From Pseudomonas fluorescens (GTDB taxonomy: Bacteria > Pseudomonadota > Gammaproteobacteria > Pseudomonadales > Pseudomonadaceae), in the NCBI RefSeq assembly GCF_902497875.1, contig NZ_CABVHY010000006.1, forward strand, positions 186,001 through 250,000: a stretch of DNA of 64,000 nucleotides, written 5' to 3'. The notes below the pieces were generated by a model. That model saw nothing but the letters and a program-made list of their open reading frames with translations, was not told where the DNA came from and ran no database searches. Each line of letters opens with the position of its first letter. The stretch's first letter is position 1. Below, one piece after another: positions 53,592 through 63,286 of this stretch. The translations under genes were made by a program, and so were the position numbers.

Positions 53592-54635
53592 ATGTTGAGA
53601 TCCCTGAAATTCACCGCTTTGACTCTAGGCCTGATGGGGGCGGCGCACGCGATGGCGGCGGGCCCGGACCTGACCGTGGTGTCCTTTGGCGGGGCGAACA
53701 AGGCGGCTCAGGTCAAAGCCTTCTACGCACCCTGGGAAGCGGCGGGCAACGGCAAGATTGTCGCCGGCGAATACAACGGCGAGATGGCCAAGGTCAAAGC
53801 CATGGTCGACACCAAGAGCGTGTCCTGGGACCTGGTGGAAGTGGAATCGCCAGAGCTCTCCCGTGGCTGTGACGAAGACATGTTCGAGCAACTCGATCCG
53901 GCGCTGTTCGGCAAGACCGAGGACTACGTCAAAGGCGCTATCCAGCCTTGCGGCGTGGGCTTCTTCGTGTGGTCGACCGTGCTGGCCTACAACGCCGACA
54001 AGCTGAAAAGCGCACCGGCCGGTTGGGTGGATTTCTGGGATACCAAAAAATTCCCGGGCAAGCGTGGCCTGCGTAAAGGCGCCAAGTACACCCTGGAATT
54101 CGCCTTGATGGCTGACGGCGTTGCGCCCAAAGACGTCTACAAAGTGCTGGCCGGCAAGGACGGCCAGGATCGCGCCTTCAAGAAACTCGATGAGCTCAAG
54201 CCAAGCATTCAGTGGTGGGAAGCGGGCGCTCAGCCGCCGCAGTACCTGGCTTCCGGCGACGTAGTGATGAGCTCGGCCTACAACGGCCGGATCGCTGCCG
54301 TGCAGAAAGAAAGCAACCTGAAGGTCGTGTGGAACGGCGGTATCTACGACTTCGACGCATGGGCAATTCCAAAAGGCCTGGATAAAGCCAAAGCCGAAGC
54401 TGCGAAGAAGTTCATCGCCTTTTCGGTCATGCCGCAGCAGCAGAAGACCTACTCGGAAAACATCGCTTACGGCCCGGCCAATACCCAGGCCGTTCCGCTG
54501 TTGTCCAAAGATGTCCTCAAAGACATGCCGACCACTCCGGAAAACATCGCCAACCAGGTGCAGATCGACGTCAGCTTCTGGGCTGACAACGGCGAGCAAC
54601 TGGAGCAGCGCTTCAACTCGTGGGCAGCCAAGTAG
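53592..54635 (+). CDS. agtB: Periplasmic binding protein AgtB
   Basis: A 347-residue PotD/PotF-type solute-binding protein with a signal peptide ending near AMAA (about residue 22) and the start of the mature protein at DLTVVSFGGANKAA. Expected ligands are 5-aminovalerate and 4-aminobutyrate, by comparison with P. aeruginosa. Its TAG stop lies inside the first bases of a REP. Confidence 0.92.
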   Translation: MLRSLKFTALTLGLMGAAHAMAAGPDLTVVSFGGANKAAQVKAFYAPWEAAGNGKIVAGEYNGEMAKVKAMVDTKSVSWDLVEVESPELSRGCDEDMFEQLDPALFGKTEDYVKGAIQPCGVGFFVWSTVLAYNADKLKSAPAGWVDFWDTKKFPGKRGLRKGAKYTLEFALMADGVAPKDVYKVLAGKDGQDRAFKKLDELKPSIQWWEAGAQPPQYLASGDVVMSSAYNGRIAAVQKESNLKVVWNGGIYDFDAWAIPKGLDKAKAEAAKKFIAFSVMPQQQKTYSENIAYGPANTQAVPLLSKDVLKDMPTTPENIANQVQIDVSFWADNGEQLEQRFNSWAAK

Positions 54636-54726
54636 GAGCTGCCGCAGGCTGCGATCTTTTGATCTTGTTTTGGATCTTCGGCGCTCTCACCGGCCTTAAA
54701 AGATTGCAGGCTGCGCCAGTTCCTAC
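54632..54726. repeat. REPIN within the agt operon
   Basis: Inverted REP copies gtaggagctgccgcaggct (54632-54664) and an imperfect partner (54698-54726) lie between agtB and agtC. Such a structure can stabilise the agtB message and so raise binding-protein level over the permeases. Confidence 0.8.
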
Positions 54727-54814
54727 GGGATCTGTGTTTTAAACATAAACAGAGGCGGCCTTCCGGTTATGGGATGCCGCCCTCTGTAACGATCAAAGAT
54801 TTCCGGAGTTCGCT

Positions 54815-56062
54815 ATGGCCATCACCGTTCCCTTGAACGAGGTCACCAGCCCCACCTTGAAACAGCGACTGGCGCGCGCCGAGCGGCTCAACCGCTGGAA
54901 GGCACAAGCCTTGATCGCGCCCTTGGTGCTGTTTCTGTTGCTGGTGTTCCTGGTGCCGATCGTGGCGCTACTCTACAAGAGCGTCGCTAACCCGGAAGTG
55001 GTCGGCGGCATGCCGCGTACCGTTACCGCTGTAGCTGCCTGGGATGGTCGAGGCCTGCCGGGCGAGCCGGTGTACAAGGCCGCCAGCGAAGACCTGGCCG
55101 AAGCGCGCAAGAATCAAACCTTGGGCGATCTGTCCAAGCGCCTGAACATGGAGTTGGCCGGCTATCGCAGCCTGCTGACCAAAACCGCGCGAGCGCTGCC
55201 GTTCCAGACCGAACCGGCCTCGTATAAAGACGCAATGGAAAGTCTCGATGAGCGTTGGGGCGATCCGGCGTACTGGCAGGTGATCCGCCGCAACACCAGC
55301 AACCTGACACCTTATTATCTGTTGGCAGCCGTCGATCACCGTATCGACGACCTGGGTGAAATCGCCCCGGCCACGCCCGACCAGGCGATTTACCTCGATA
55401 TTTTCGCCCGTACTTTCTGGATGGGCCTGATCATCACCGCGATTTGCCTGGTGCTGGCTTATCCCTTGGCTTACCTGCTGGCCAACCTGCCGTCGCGTCA
55501 AAGCAATCTGCTGATGATTCTGGTGCTGTTGCCGTTCTGGACCTCGATCCTGGTGCGGGTGGCGGCGTGGATTGTCTTGCTGCAATCGGGCGGCTTGATC
55601 AACAGTGGTCTGATGGCCATGGGCATCATCGATAAACCGCTGGAGCTGGTGTTTAACCGGGCCGGGGTCTACATCTCCATGGTGCACATCCTCTTGCCGT
55701 TCATGATTCTGCCGATCTACAGCGTGATGAAAGGCATCTCACCGACTTATATGCGGGCGGCGATTTCCCTCGGTTGCCATCCGTTTGCCAGCTTCTGGCG
55801 GGTGTACTTCCCGCAGACCTATGCCGGTGTCGGCGCCGGTTGCCTGTTGGTGTTCATTCTGGCGATTGGTTACTACATCACCCCGGCACTGCTCGGCAGC
55901 CCCAACGATCAGATGGTCAGTTACTTCGTCGCCTTCTACACCAACACCAGCATCAACTGGGGTATGGCGACTGCGCTCGGTGGGCTGCTGCTGTTGGCGA
56001 CCGTCGTGCTCTATCTGATTTACAACTGGCTGGTGGGCGCCAGTCGCCTGCGCCTGAGCTAA
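54815..56062 (+). CDS. agtC: ABC transporter permease AgtC
   Basis: A 415-residue PotB-type inner-membrane permease. The first membrane segment (about 33-55) is followed by a large, about 135-residue periplasmic loop, then five more segments with the ATPase-contact loop MRAAISLGCHPFASFWRVYFPQ. It pairs with AgtD. Confidence 0.92.
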   Translation: MAITVPLNEVTSPTLKQRLARAERLNRWKAQALIAPLVLFLLLVFLVPIVALLYKSVANPEVVGGMPRTVTAVAAWDGRGLPGEPVYKAASEDLAEARKNQTLGDLSKRLNMELAGYRSLLTKTARALPFQTEPASYKDAMESLDERWGDPAYWQVIRRNTSNLTPYYLLAAVDHRIDDLGEIAPATPDQAIYLDIFARTFWMGLIITAICLVLAYPLAYLLANLPSRQSNLLMILVLLPFWTSILVRVAAWIVLLQSGGLINSGLMAMGIIDKPLELVFNRAGVYISMVHILLPFMILPIYSVMKGISPTYMRAAISLGCHPFASFWRVYFPQTYAGVGAGCLLVFILAIGYYITPALLGSPNDQMVSYFVAFYTNTSINWGMATALGGLLLLATVVLYLIYNWLVGASRLRLS

Positions 56063-56075
56063 GGAGAGAATCGAA

Positions 56076-56900
56076 ATGCTGAGCCCTTACATGTCACCCG
56101 TTGAGCGGGTCTGGTTCTACAGCTTGCGTATTCTCTGCGGGCTGGTCCTGTTGTTCCTGATCCTGCCGGTGCTGGTGATCATTCCGTTGTCGTTCAACTC
56201 CGGCAGCTTCCTGGTCTACCCGCTGCAAGGTTTCTCGTTGCATTGGTACCAGGATTTCTTCGCCTCGGCGGAGTGGATGCGCGCCCTTAAGAACAGCATC
56301 ATCGTCGCTCCGGCGGCGACCGTACTGGCCATGGTGTTCGGCACGCTGGCGGCCATCGGACTGACGCGGGGCAATTTCCGTGGCAAAGCGCTAGTGATGG
56401 CCTTGGTGATTTCGCCGATGGTGGTGCCGGTGGTGATCATCGGTGTGGCCAGCTACCTGTTCTTCGCTCCGCTAGGGCTGGGCAACAGCTTCTTTTCACT
56501 GATCGTGGTGCATGCGGTGTTGGGCGTGCCCTTCGTGATCATTACCGTGTCGGCGACCTTGCAGGGGTTCAATTACAACCTGGTGCGCGCGGCCGCCAGC
56601 CTTGGCGCTTCGCCGCTGACGGCCTTCCGTCGGGTGACCTTGCCGTTGATCGCTCCAGGAGTGATCAGTGGTGCGTTGTTTGCCTTCGCAACTTCGTTCG
56701 ATGAGGTGGTGGTCACGTTGTTCCTCGCCGGTCCCGAACAAGCGACCTTGCCTCGGCAGATGTTCAGCGGTATCCGCGAGAACCTCAGCCCGACCATCGC
56801 CGCGGCGGCCACCCTGTTGATCGCCTTTTCGGTGATCCTGCTGCTGACCCTGGAATGGTTGCGTGGGCGTAGCGAGAAGCTGCGTACGGCGCAGGTCTAA
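56076..56900 (+). CDS. agtD: ABC transporter permease AgtD
   Basis: A 274-residue PotC-type permease with six membrane segments and the contact loop RAAASLGASPLTAFRRVTLP. It starts 13 bp after agtC with a GGAGAG ribosome binding site and completes the importer. Confidence 0.93.
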   Translation: MLSPYMSPVERVWFYSLRILCGLVLLFLILPVLVIIPLSFNSGSFLVYPLQGFSLHWYQDFFASAEWMRALKNSIIVAPAATVLAMVFGTLAAIGLTRGNFRGKALVMALVISPMVVPVVIIGVASYLFFAPLGLGNSFFSLIVVHAVLGVPFVIITVSATLQGFNYNLVRAAASLGASPLTAFRRVTLPLIAPGVISGALFAFATSFDEVVVTLFLAGPEQATLPRQMFSGIRENLSPTIAAAATLLIAFSVILLLTLEWLRGRSEKLRTAQV

Positions 56901-56916
56901 AACGCGGCGCAACACC

Positions 56917-57009
56917 TGTAGGAGCTGCCGGAGGCTGCGATCTTTTGATCTTTCGCTTGAAACTCGAGTGAGATCGAGAAAAAAGATCGCAGCCTGCGGC
57001 AGCTCCTAC
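56917..57009. repeat. REPIN, inverted REP pair
   Basis: Inverted REPs (56917-56946 and 56979-57009, core gtaggagctgccggaggctg) just after agtD; a likely transcript end for the agt operon. Confidence 0.85.
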
Positions 57010-57068
57010 GACGGTATATTTCCCAGCTATCCTTGTGCCAGCTCTCAAAACGATAAGAGGCTGAGCCG

Positions 57069-57128
57069 ATGAGTCTGTCTTCCTTCAAAATCGCCCACTG
57101 TATGCGGGCCTATCGCGCAGCCAATTAG
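57069..57128 (+). CDS. Possible 19-residue small protein or leader peptide
   Basis: The frame MSLSSFKIAHCMRAYRAAN has AGAGG eight bases upstream of ATG and ends in TAG. It lies between the agt REPIN and rpe. No family is recognised and it has no Trp codon. It may be a chance frame. Confidence 0.25.
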   Translation: MSLSSFKIAHCMRAYRAAN

Positions 57129-57173
57129 AGTCCAATCATCGAGGTCACAGTGCGCGCTGGAAAGCATGCGGTA

Positions 57174-57179
57174 TACAAT
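57174..57179 (+). promoter_or_regulatory. -10-like element ahead of rpe
   Basis: TACAAT within gtaTACAATgcgcgcc, about 37 bp before the rpe ATG. The -35 region at the right spacing is poor. Confidence 0.4.
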
Positions 57180-57215
57180 GCGCGCCATCGTGAATATGCT
57201 CAAAAAAGGTGCGTC

Positions 57216-57890
57216 ATGCAGCCCTTCGCTATTGCTCCGTCGATTCTCTCCGCCGATTTCGCCCGTCTGGGAGAGGAAGTGGACAACGTTCTCGCCGCCG
57301 GCGCCGATATCGTGCACTTCGATGTCATGGACAACCACTACGTGCCGAACCTGACCATCGGCCCGATGGTCTGCGCCGCGCTGCGTAAATATGGCATTAC
57401 CGCGCCGATCGACGCGCACCTGATGGTCAGCCCGGTGGATCGCATCATTGGCGACTTCATCGACGCCGGTGCGACTTACATCACTTTCCATCCGGAAGCC
57501 ACGCTGCACGTCGACCGTTCCCTGCAAATGATCCGTGAAGGCGGTTGCAAGGCCGGTCTGGTGTTCAATCCGGCTACCCCGCTGGACGTGCTCAAGTACG
57601 TGATGGACAAAGTCGACATGATCCTGCTGATGAGCGTCAACCCGGGTTTTGGCGGGCAGAAGTTCATTCCCGGGACCCTCGACAAACTGCGTGAAGTGCG
57701 GGCGCTGATCGATGCGTCGGGGCGCGACATCCGCTTGGAGATCGACGGTGGGGTCAATGTGAACAACATTCGCGAAATCGCTGCAGCAGGTGCCGACACC
57801 TTCGTCGCCGGCTCGGCGATCTTCAATGCACCGAACTACCAAGAGGTGATCGAAAAGATGCGGTCCGAACTGGCGCTGGCTCGCCCATGA
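57216..57890 (+). CDS. rpe: Ribulose-phosphate 3-epimerase
   Basis: A 224-residue TIM-barrel enzyme that interconverts ribulose 5-phosphate and xylulose 5-phosphate. Motifs include [13 protein letters not shown], the metal/active His and Asp in [28 protein letters not shown] and EIDGGVN. The Met at 57216 with AAAGGT upstream gives family length. It overlaps gph by 4 nt. Confidence 0.97.
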   Translation: MQPFAIAPSILSADFARLGEEVDNVLAAGADIVHFDVMDNHYVPNLTIGPMVCAALRKYGITAPIDAHLMVSPVDRIIGDFIDAGATYITFHPEATLHVDRSLQMIREGGCKAGLVFNPATPLDVLKYVMDKVDMILLMSVNPGFGGQKFIPGTLDKLREVRALIDASGRDIRLEIDGGVNVNNIREIAAAGADTFVAGSAIFNAPNYQEVIEKMRSELALARP

Positions 57891-58705
57891 GTGGCTTTGA
57901 GCAGCTGTTCCCCGGGCGTCTGCCGCGGCTGGTGATGTTCGATCTGGATGGCACCCTGGTCGATTCGGTCCCTGATCTCGCGGTGGCCGTGGATAACATG
58001 CTGCTCAAGCTCGGACGCCCGACCGCCGGTATTGAATCGGTGCGTGAATGGGTTGGCAACGGCGCGCCGGTGCTGGTTCGCCGCGCTCTGGCTGAAAACC
58101 TCGATCATTCCGGCGTCGACGATGCCGAAGCCGAGCAGGCTTTGGAGATCTTCATGGAAGCCTATGCGCAGAGCCATGAACTGACCGTGGTCTATCCCGG
58201 GGTGCGCGACACGCTGAAATGGTTGCACAAGCAGGGCGTGGAAATGGCCCTGATCACCAACAAGCCCGAACGGTTTGTCGCACCCTTGCTGGACCAGATG
58301 AAGATCGGCCGGTATTTCCGCTGGATTATCGGCGGTGACACCCTGCCGCAGAAGAAACCCGATCCGGCGGCGCTGTTTTTCGTGATGAAAATGGCCAACG
58401 TGCCAGCGTCCCAGTCGTTGTTCGTCGGTGATTCGCGCAGCGATGTGCTGGCGGCGAAAGCGGCGGGGGTGAAGTGTGTTGCACTCAGCTATGGCTACAA
58501 CCACGGCCGACCGATAGCCGAAGAGTCGCCGGCGCTGGTGATCGATGACCTGCGCCATTTAATTCCCGGTTGCCTGGATCTTGCCGCTGGGATAACGTTG
58601 GCCGACGTTGCTCAACCCCCTCCTAGAGATTCCATCGTGGTGGTCACTCGCAAGCTCTGGATGAAAGTCATCAAGGCCCTGGCCCGCTGGCGTTGGCGCG
58701 CCTGA
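57887..58705 (+). CDS. gph: Phosphoglycolate phosphatase with a trp-leader-like tail
   Basis: A 272-residue HAD hydrolase that removes phosphoglycolate, a DNA-repair by-product. The nucleophile motif [14 protein letters not shown] is near residues 18-31, with later LITNKPERF and the acidic pair FVGDSRSD. The core ends near LADVAQPPP. The last 27 residues, ending [13 protein letters not shown], are not needed for the HAD fold. They match a separate small frame before trpG, so the 3' end seems to have a second job as trpE leader. Confidence 0.93.
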   Translation: MSGFEQLFPGRLPRLVMFDLDGTLVDSVPDLAVAVDNMLLKLGRPTAGIESVREWVGNGAPVLVRRALAENLDHSGVDDAEAEQALEIFMEAYAQSHELTVVYPGVRDTLKWLHKQGVEMALITNKPERFVAPLLDQMKIGRYFRWIIGGDTLPQKKPDPAALFFVMKMANVPASQSLFVGDSRSDVLAAKAAGVKCVALSYGYNHGRPIAEESPALVIDDLRHLIPGCLDLAAGITLADVAQPPPRDSIVVVTRKLWMKVIKALARWRWRA

Positions 58706-58729
58706 CTTGATTCTGGCCGGTTATCCGGC
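58661..58729 (+). promoter_or_regulatory. trpE leader with in-frame Trp codons
   Basis: The last 15 codons of gph start with ATG (58661) and end TGG-CGT-TGG-CGC-GCC-TGA (58688-58705). A GCCGG-ttat-CCGGC hairpin (58716-58729) follows, whose 3' arm could instead pair, as GGCGC, with GCGCC at the peptide end. trpE begins 71 bp after the stop. There is no T-run, so an intrinsic terminator is not evident. Confidence 0.5.
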
Positions 58730-58775
58730 GCGTTTGCACAACTGACCGTTAGACCCTCAAGCCACGAGGCTACTC

Positions 58776-60251
58776 ATGATCCGCGAAGAATTCCTGCGTT
58801 TGGCCGCTGCCGGCTACAACCGCATTCCGCTTGCCTGTGAAACCCTGGCTGACTTCGACACGCCGTTGTCGATCTACCTGAAGCTGGCCGACCAGCCGAA
58901 CTCCTATCTGTTGGAGTCGGTGCAGGGCGGTGAGAAGTGGGGCCGTTATTCGATCATCGGCCTGCCGTGTCGCACGGTGTTACGTGTCCATGATCATCAG
59001 GTCAGTGTGACCCAGGATGGTGTGGAGATCGAAAGCCACCAGGTCGAAGACCCGCTGGCGTTCGTCGAAGCTTTCAAGGCACGCTACAACGTACCGACCA
59101 TTGCCGGGTTGCCGCGCTTCAACGGTGGGCTGGTGGGTTACTTCGGCTATGACTGTGTGCGTTATGTGGAGAAGCGTCTGGGCAAATGCCCGAACCCGGA
59201 TCCGCTGGGCGTGCCGGACATTTTGCTGATGGTTTCCGATGCGGTGGTGGTGTTCGACAACCTCGCCGGCAAGATGCACGCGATTGTCCTGGCAGATCCT
59301 TCTCAGGAAAACGCCTACGAGAATGGCCAGGCGCAACTGGAAGCGTTGCTGGAGAAACTCCGTCAACCGATCACTCCGCGTCGCGGTCTGGACTTCAGCA
59401 AGCAACAGGCCGCTGATCCGCTGTTTCGTTCGAGTTTCACCCAGGACGACTACGAGCGGGCGGTGGACACCATCAAGGAATACATCCTCGCTGGCGACTG
59501 CATGCAGGTGGTGCCGTCGCAACGGATGTCGATCGATTTCAAGGCTGCACCGATCGATCTGTACCGAGCGCTGCGCTGTTTCAACCCGACGCCTTATATG
59601 TACTTCTTCAACTTCGGCGACTTCCATGTCGTCGGCAGTTCGCCGGAAGTGCTGGTGCGGGTCGAAGACAATCTGATTACCGTGCGACCCATCGCCGGCA
59701 CCCGCCCACGCGGGGCGAATGAAGAGGCCGATCTGGCGCTGGAAGAAGACCTGCTGTCGGATGCCAAGGAAATCGCCGAGCACTTGATGCTGATTGACCT
59801 GGGTCGCAACGATACCGGCCGGGTGTCGGAAATCGGTTCGGTGAAGCTCACCGAGAAAATGGTCATCGAACGCTACTCCAACGTGATGCACATCGTCTCC
59901 AATGTCACTGGCCAACTGAAAGCCGGCCTGACGGCCATGGACGCATTGCGGGCGATTCTGCCTGCGGGCACCTTGTCCGGCGCGCCGAAAATTCGCGCGA
60001 TGGAAATCATCGACGAACTGGAGCCGGTCAAGCGTGGCGTCTACGGTGGCGCCGTGGGCTATTTCGCCTGGAACGGCAACATGGATACCGCCATTGCGAT
60101 CCGCACCGCAGTGATCAAGGACGGTGAACTGCATGTGCAGGCCGGTGGCGGCATCGTTGCGGACTCAGTGCCGGCCCTGGAGTGGGAAGAAACGCTGAAC
60201 AAGCGCCGCGCGATGTTCCGGGCCGTAGCCCTCGCCGAACAAACGCCATGA
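58776..60251 (+). CDS. trpE: Anthranilate synthase component I TrpE
   Basis: A 491-residue chorismate-using enzyme, first in tryptophan synthesis. The feedback-site stretch [15 protein letters not shown] is near residues 46-60. The catalytic domain carries [39 protein letters not shown] and the C-terminal [10 protein letters not shown]. The glutaminase partner trpG lies 2.4 kb downstream beyond estA. The ATG follows GAGG at a fair distance. Confidence 0.98.
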   Translation: MIREEFLRLAAAGYNRIPLACETLADFDTPLSIYLKLADQPNSYLLESVQGGEKWGRYSIIGLPCRTVLRVHDHQVSVTQDGVEIESHQVEDPLAFVEAFKARYNVPTIAGLPRFNGGLVGYFGYDCVRYVEKRLGKCPNPDPLGVPDILLMVSDAVVVFDNLAGKMHAIVLADPSQENAYENGQAQLEALLEKLRQPITPRRGLDFSKQQAADPLFRSSFTQDDYERAVDTIKEYILAGDCMQVVPSQRMSIDFKAAPIDLYRALRCFNPTPYMYFFNFGDFHVVGSSPEVLVRVEDNLITVRPIAGTRPRGANEEADLALEEDLLSDAKEIAEHLMLIDLGRNDTGRVSEIGSVKLTEKMVIERYSNVMHIVSNVTGQLKAGLTAMDALRAILPAGTLSGAPKIRAMEIIDELEPVKRGVYGGAVGYFAWNGNMDTAIAIRTAVIKDGELHVQAGGGIVADSVPALEWEETLNKRRAMFRAVALAEQTP

Positions 60252-60264
60252 CGCTAGCCCAGTA

Positions 60265-60305
60265 AAAAAAACGCTGCCCCTGTAAAGAGGCGGCGTTTTT
60301 TTTTT
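60265..60305. terminator. Terminator between trpE and estA
   Basis: An AAAAACGCTGCC...GGCGGCGTT hairpin flanked by an A-run and ten T residues, placed between the converging genes and able to act on both strands. Confidence 0.85.
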
Positions 60306-60366
60306 CAACCGTTAAATGCAGGATCTGGCGCAGGTTGCGATCTTTTGATCTTTTGGATCGCCAGAC

Positions 60367-62274
60367 CTAGAAGTCCAGGCTGACCCCAAGGCTCACGCCC
60401 TGTTGGGTAAAGTCATCGTCCTTGCGAAAGCTATAACCGCCGCGTAATGCCAGGTCGGCGGTCAGCTTATGGCTAACCCCCAGGCTCACGCGGTTCAGAT
60501 GGCTCTGCGGGGTATAGCCCTCCAGGGTGAAATCGTTATCAGGCAGACTGTTGAGCGCGATGTTCAGGTGCTGGGTGTCGTCTTCAAACTCACGTTCGTG
60601 AGCATATTCGCCGAATACCTGGGTTTGCCGGGTGATCTGGTATTTACCCTGCAAACCAGCGCCGAGGCGTTTGGAGGTGCGCGTCTGGTCGTCATAGGTC
60701 AGCGAAGTGGCATTGGCGCCTTTCTCGGAATAACCGTCGACTTCAACCCTCGCGTAATCGGCGCTGATAAAAGGCGACAAATGCCATTCGCTGCCTGGTT
60801 GCGCGATGTCATAACCCAAACGGGTACTGAAGGCCCAGAGATCACCATCGGTATCGCCTTTCTCGGCGCCTTCACTGACACCCAGGGCGAACTTGCGTTT
60901 GAGGTTGTCATAGTCCAGATGGCCGCCGGTCAGCGCCGCATCAGCCCACCAGCTATTCTGTTGGTACTGGGCGAACGCGGTGCCCAGATAGCTGTTGAGC
61001 TTGTAGTCCGAATCGCGATCTCCTGCTTCAAGGTCCTGACGGTAGAACCCCGTTGCGACACCCACGCGCCATGCATCGGTAAGCCGGTAGCTGCCGCCGA
61101 CCGTCAGGTTATAGCCGGTACCATCGGCACTGGCGGAACTGTTCTGATCGTCGATATCCAGGTGTTGACCGCCGCCCGCAACAATGGCTCGCCATTGGCC
61201 GACACCTTGCCAGTTTTCCCAGTCGCTCAGCCATTGGCTGCGCAATTCATCCTGATGGGCGCGCAGGGTGCCTTGAGCCATTTCTGGCAGCAGGGTTATT
61301 TCCCATGGAGCAGCCAGTAGAGAGTAGGCGTAGTCCGCGACCAGTCGCTGGCCGGCCTCGGTGGGGTGAACCGAGTCGTTGTAAATCAGCTTGGTCGGAT
61401 CGGGGTTGGCACTGTTGATCCCGTAAGTGGCGTTTTCCGTGCAACCGTTGCCGCTGAAGCAGGTGGCAGTGAGGTTCTGGTCCGCGGCCAGGCCAAATCG
61501 GGCGGGGTCGGCAAAGGTGTCCTTCAACAGCAATGGAATGTTAAGCGGGATGACTTCGGCCTTGACCTGAGCCAGTTGCGTGACCAGTTGCTGGTTGAAC
61601 GCTTCGCTGAGCCGGGTGCCGATTGCCTGCGCTGGTCCGCCATTGAGGGCTGGTGTCAGGCCCAGGTCGGGAAGCAACCAGACCACGATATAGTTGGCGC
61701 CTGCCTGCTGCAGGACCTGGACGCTGTCGACCAGTCGGTCGGCTGCCGCGTTGGCCTGGTCGACGTTGAGAATCCGTCCTTGCAGAAAATCGTTGCCGCC
61801 ACCGGAAAGGTAATACAGCGCCCTGGGATCGGCGCGGAAGTCATTCGCTACCAGATAACCCGGACGACTGCGTTCGCCAGTGTCGGATTCGGTGGTAATC
61901 GAGTCGAGGATCTCATCGGTACGGTAGCCGCCCACCGCCCAGTTGTTACCATCCGGAAGGCCTTGGCTGGCACGAGCTGCCGAGGTCGAGGCGGCCACCT
62001 GGTTCGGCGAAAACCCGAGTTTTGCGCCCAGCAATTGGGTCGAATTGGCGGAGCGGATTTCACCGCTGCCGTCCAGATAGAGCGGACCGGTACGGTTGGT
62101 AAAACGTTGCGTTGCACCGGCGGGGCCGCCCGGATCAGAGAACTGTCCGGCATCGTTCAGGCTGTCGCCAAACACCACAAAGTTTGAGTAAGGGGAGGGG
62201 GCGGCTATCGCCTGGGCACAGGCCAGGGAGAGAAGGGCGCCTGCGAGCGGTACGAACAACGTCTGTTTGATCAT
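60367..62274 (-). CDS. estA: Autotransporter GDSL esterase EstA
   Basis: A 635-residue outer-membrane esterase. A signal peptide (about 1-25) is followed by a GDSL passenger domain: Ser38 in FGDSLND, oxyanion Gly and Asn in SGGGNDF, and Asp300/His303 in NDSVHP. A C-terminal autotransporter barrel ends in a terminal Phe. EstA-type enzymes are linked to rhamnolipid production and motility. The Met at 62274 is chosen over a TTG two codons earlier. Its location between trpE and trpG is notable. Confidence 0.93.
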   Translation of the reverse strand: MIKQTLFVPLAGALLSLACAQAIAAPSPYSNFVVFGDSLNDAGQFSDPGGPAGATQRFTNRTGPLYLDGSGEIRSANSTQLLGAKLGFSPNQVAASTSAARASQGLPDGNNWAVGGYRTDEILDSITTESDTGERSRPGYLVANDFRADPRALYYLSGGGNDFLQGRILNVDQANAAADRLVDSVQVLQQAGANYIVVWLLPDLGLTPALNGGPAQAIGTRLSEAFNQQLVTQLAQVKAEVIPLNIPLLLKDTFADPARFGLAADQNLTATCFSGNGCTENATYGINSANPDPTKLIYNDSVHPTEAGQRLVADYAYSLLAAPWEITLLPEMAQGTLRAHQDELRSQWLSDWENWQGVGQWRAIVAGGGQHLDIDDQNSSASADGTGYNLTVGGSYRLTDAWRVGVATGFYRQDLEAGDRDSDYKLNSYLGTAFAQYQQNSWWADAALTGGHLDYDNLKRKFALGVSEGAEKGDTDGDLWAFSTRLGYDIAQPGSEWHLSPFISADYARVEVDGYSEKGANATSLTYDDQTRTSKRLGAGLQGKYQITRQTQVFGEYAHEREFEDDTQHLNIALNSLPDNDFTLEGYTPQSHLNRVSLGVSHKLTADLALRGGYSFRKDDDFTQQGVSLGVSLDF

Positions 62275-62391
62275 GGGCAAGTCCGTTTATTTATTGTTGT
62301 AGTGAACAAAACGACAGTACCAAAAACTTTTAAGCTTTAGCTATGGCTAATGGCCTCATCAGTTCTTTGCTCAGGCAAGGGCGGCGCCATA

Positions 62392-62420
62392 TTGCACCCT
62401 ATGCTCAGCTAAGTTACTGT
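62392..62420 (+). promoter_or_regulatory. Candidate trpGDC promoter
   Basis: TTGCAC (62392-62397), a 17-base spacer and TACTGT (62415-62420) would start a transcript just upstream of the Trp-rich leader frame. A TATAAA at 62430-62435 is an alternative -10. Confidence 0.4.
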
Positions 62421-62434
62421 GCCGGGATCTATAA

Positions 62435-62518
62435 ATGAGATCCTTCCCCGTGTTGATCGTCAGCAAACTCTTGATGCGAGTAGTCAAGGCCCACGGCCGT
62501 TGGCGTTGGCGCGCCTGA
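62435..62518 (+). CDS. Trp leader peptide ahead of trpG
   Basis: A 27-codon frame ending KAHGRWRWRA, with two Trp codons just before the stop. An internal ATG (62474) would give a 14-residue form, MRVVKAHGRWRWRA. The last 18 bases equal those ending gph. The frame lies 166 bp upstream of trpG. Attenuation of trpE and trpGDC has been proposed in P. putida, which fits a leader role. Only a weak GGGA ribosome binding site is seen. Confidence 0.55.
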   Translation: MRSFPVLIVSKLLMRVVKAHGRWRWRA

Positions 62519-62683
62519 CATTTCTCTGCCGGCCCGCCCGGACCCGTACCGATTTGCCTTCTTTACCCCAGTGAAATATCGCGTGTGCTGGCTCGAGTCC
62601 AGCGATTGACAGAGCGCAAGACGCTGCGGGTAAGTCATCTGAAGGCCGTATTAGAAATCAGTGAATTCAAGAGGTTGTAACCC
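62519..62683 (+). other. Leader region between the Trp peptide and trpG
   Basis: It contains a CCGG...CCGG hairpin (62530-62542) and a GCTGG-ctcgagt-CCAGC hairpin (62587-62603). None is followed by a T-run, so the way the leader would control trpG is not clear from sequence. Confidence 0.45.
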
Positions 62684-63277
62684 ATGTTGCTGATGATCGA
62701 TAACTACGACTCTTTTACTTATAACGTTGTGCAGTACCTCGGCGAGCTGGGCTCGGAGGTTAAGGTGGTGCGCAACGATGAACTGACCATTGCCGAAATC
62801 GAAGCCCTGAAGCCTGAACGCATCGTCGTTTCCCCAGGTCCGTGCACCCCGACTGAAGCCGGTGTGTCCCTGGAGGTCATCAAGCACTTTGCCGGCAAGT
62901 TGCCTATTCTTGGTGTATGCCTCGGTCATCAATCTATCGGCCAGGCATTTGGCGGCGACGTGGTACGCGCCCGTCAAGTCATGCACGGTAAGACTAGCCC
63001 GGTATTCCACGAGGACAAGGGCGTGTTCGCAGGCTTGAACCATCCGTTGACGGTCACGCGGTATCACTCGCTGATCGTCAAGCGCGAAACCCTGCCCGAA
63101 TGTCTGGAACTGACGGCCTGGACCCAACTTGAAGATGGCTCCATTGACGAGATCATGGGGCTTCGTCACAAAACGCTGAACATCGAAGGTGTGCAGTTTC
63201 ACCCCGAGTCGATCCTCACCGAGCAGGGCCACGAGCTGTTCGCCAACTTCCTCAAACAGAGCGGCGGCACGCGCTAA
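62684..63277 (+). CDS. trpG: Anthranilate synthase component II TrpG
   Basis: A 197-residue class I glutamine amidotransferase that feeds ammonia to TrpE. The catalytic triad is Cys79 in GVCLGHQ with His173 and Glu175 in QFHPES. AGAGG precedes the ATG. It is followed by trpD after 9 bp. Confidence 0.98.
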   Translation: MLLMIDNYDSFTYNVVQYLGELGSEVKVVRNDELTIAEIEALKPERIVVSPGPCTPTEAGVSLEVIKHFAGKLPILGVCLGHQSIGQAFGGDVVRARQVMHGKTSPVFHEDKGVFAGLNHPLTVTRYHSLIVKRETLPECLELTAWTQLEDGSIDEIMGLRHKTLNIEGVQFHPESILTEQGHELFANFLKQSGGTR

Positions 63278-63286
63278 GGACTTTCC

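Noticed and set aside
58716-58729. trpE leader hairpin as an intrinsic terminator
   Set aside because: The stem has only five base pairs and is followed by gcgTTTgc, without a real T-run.
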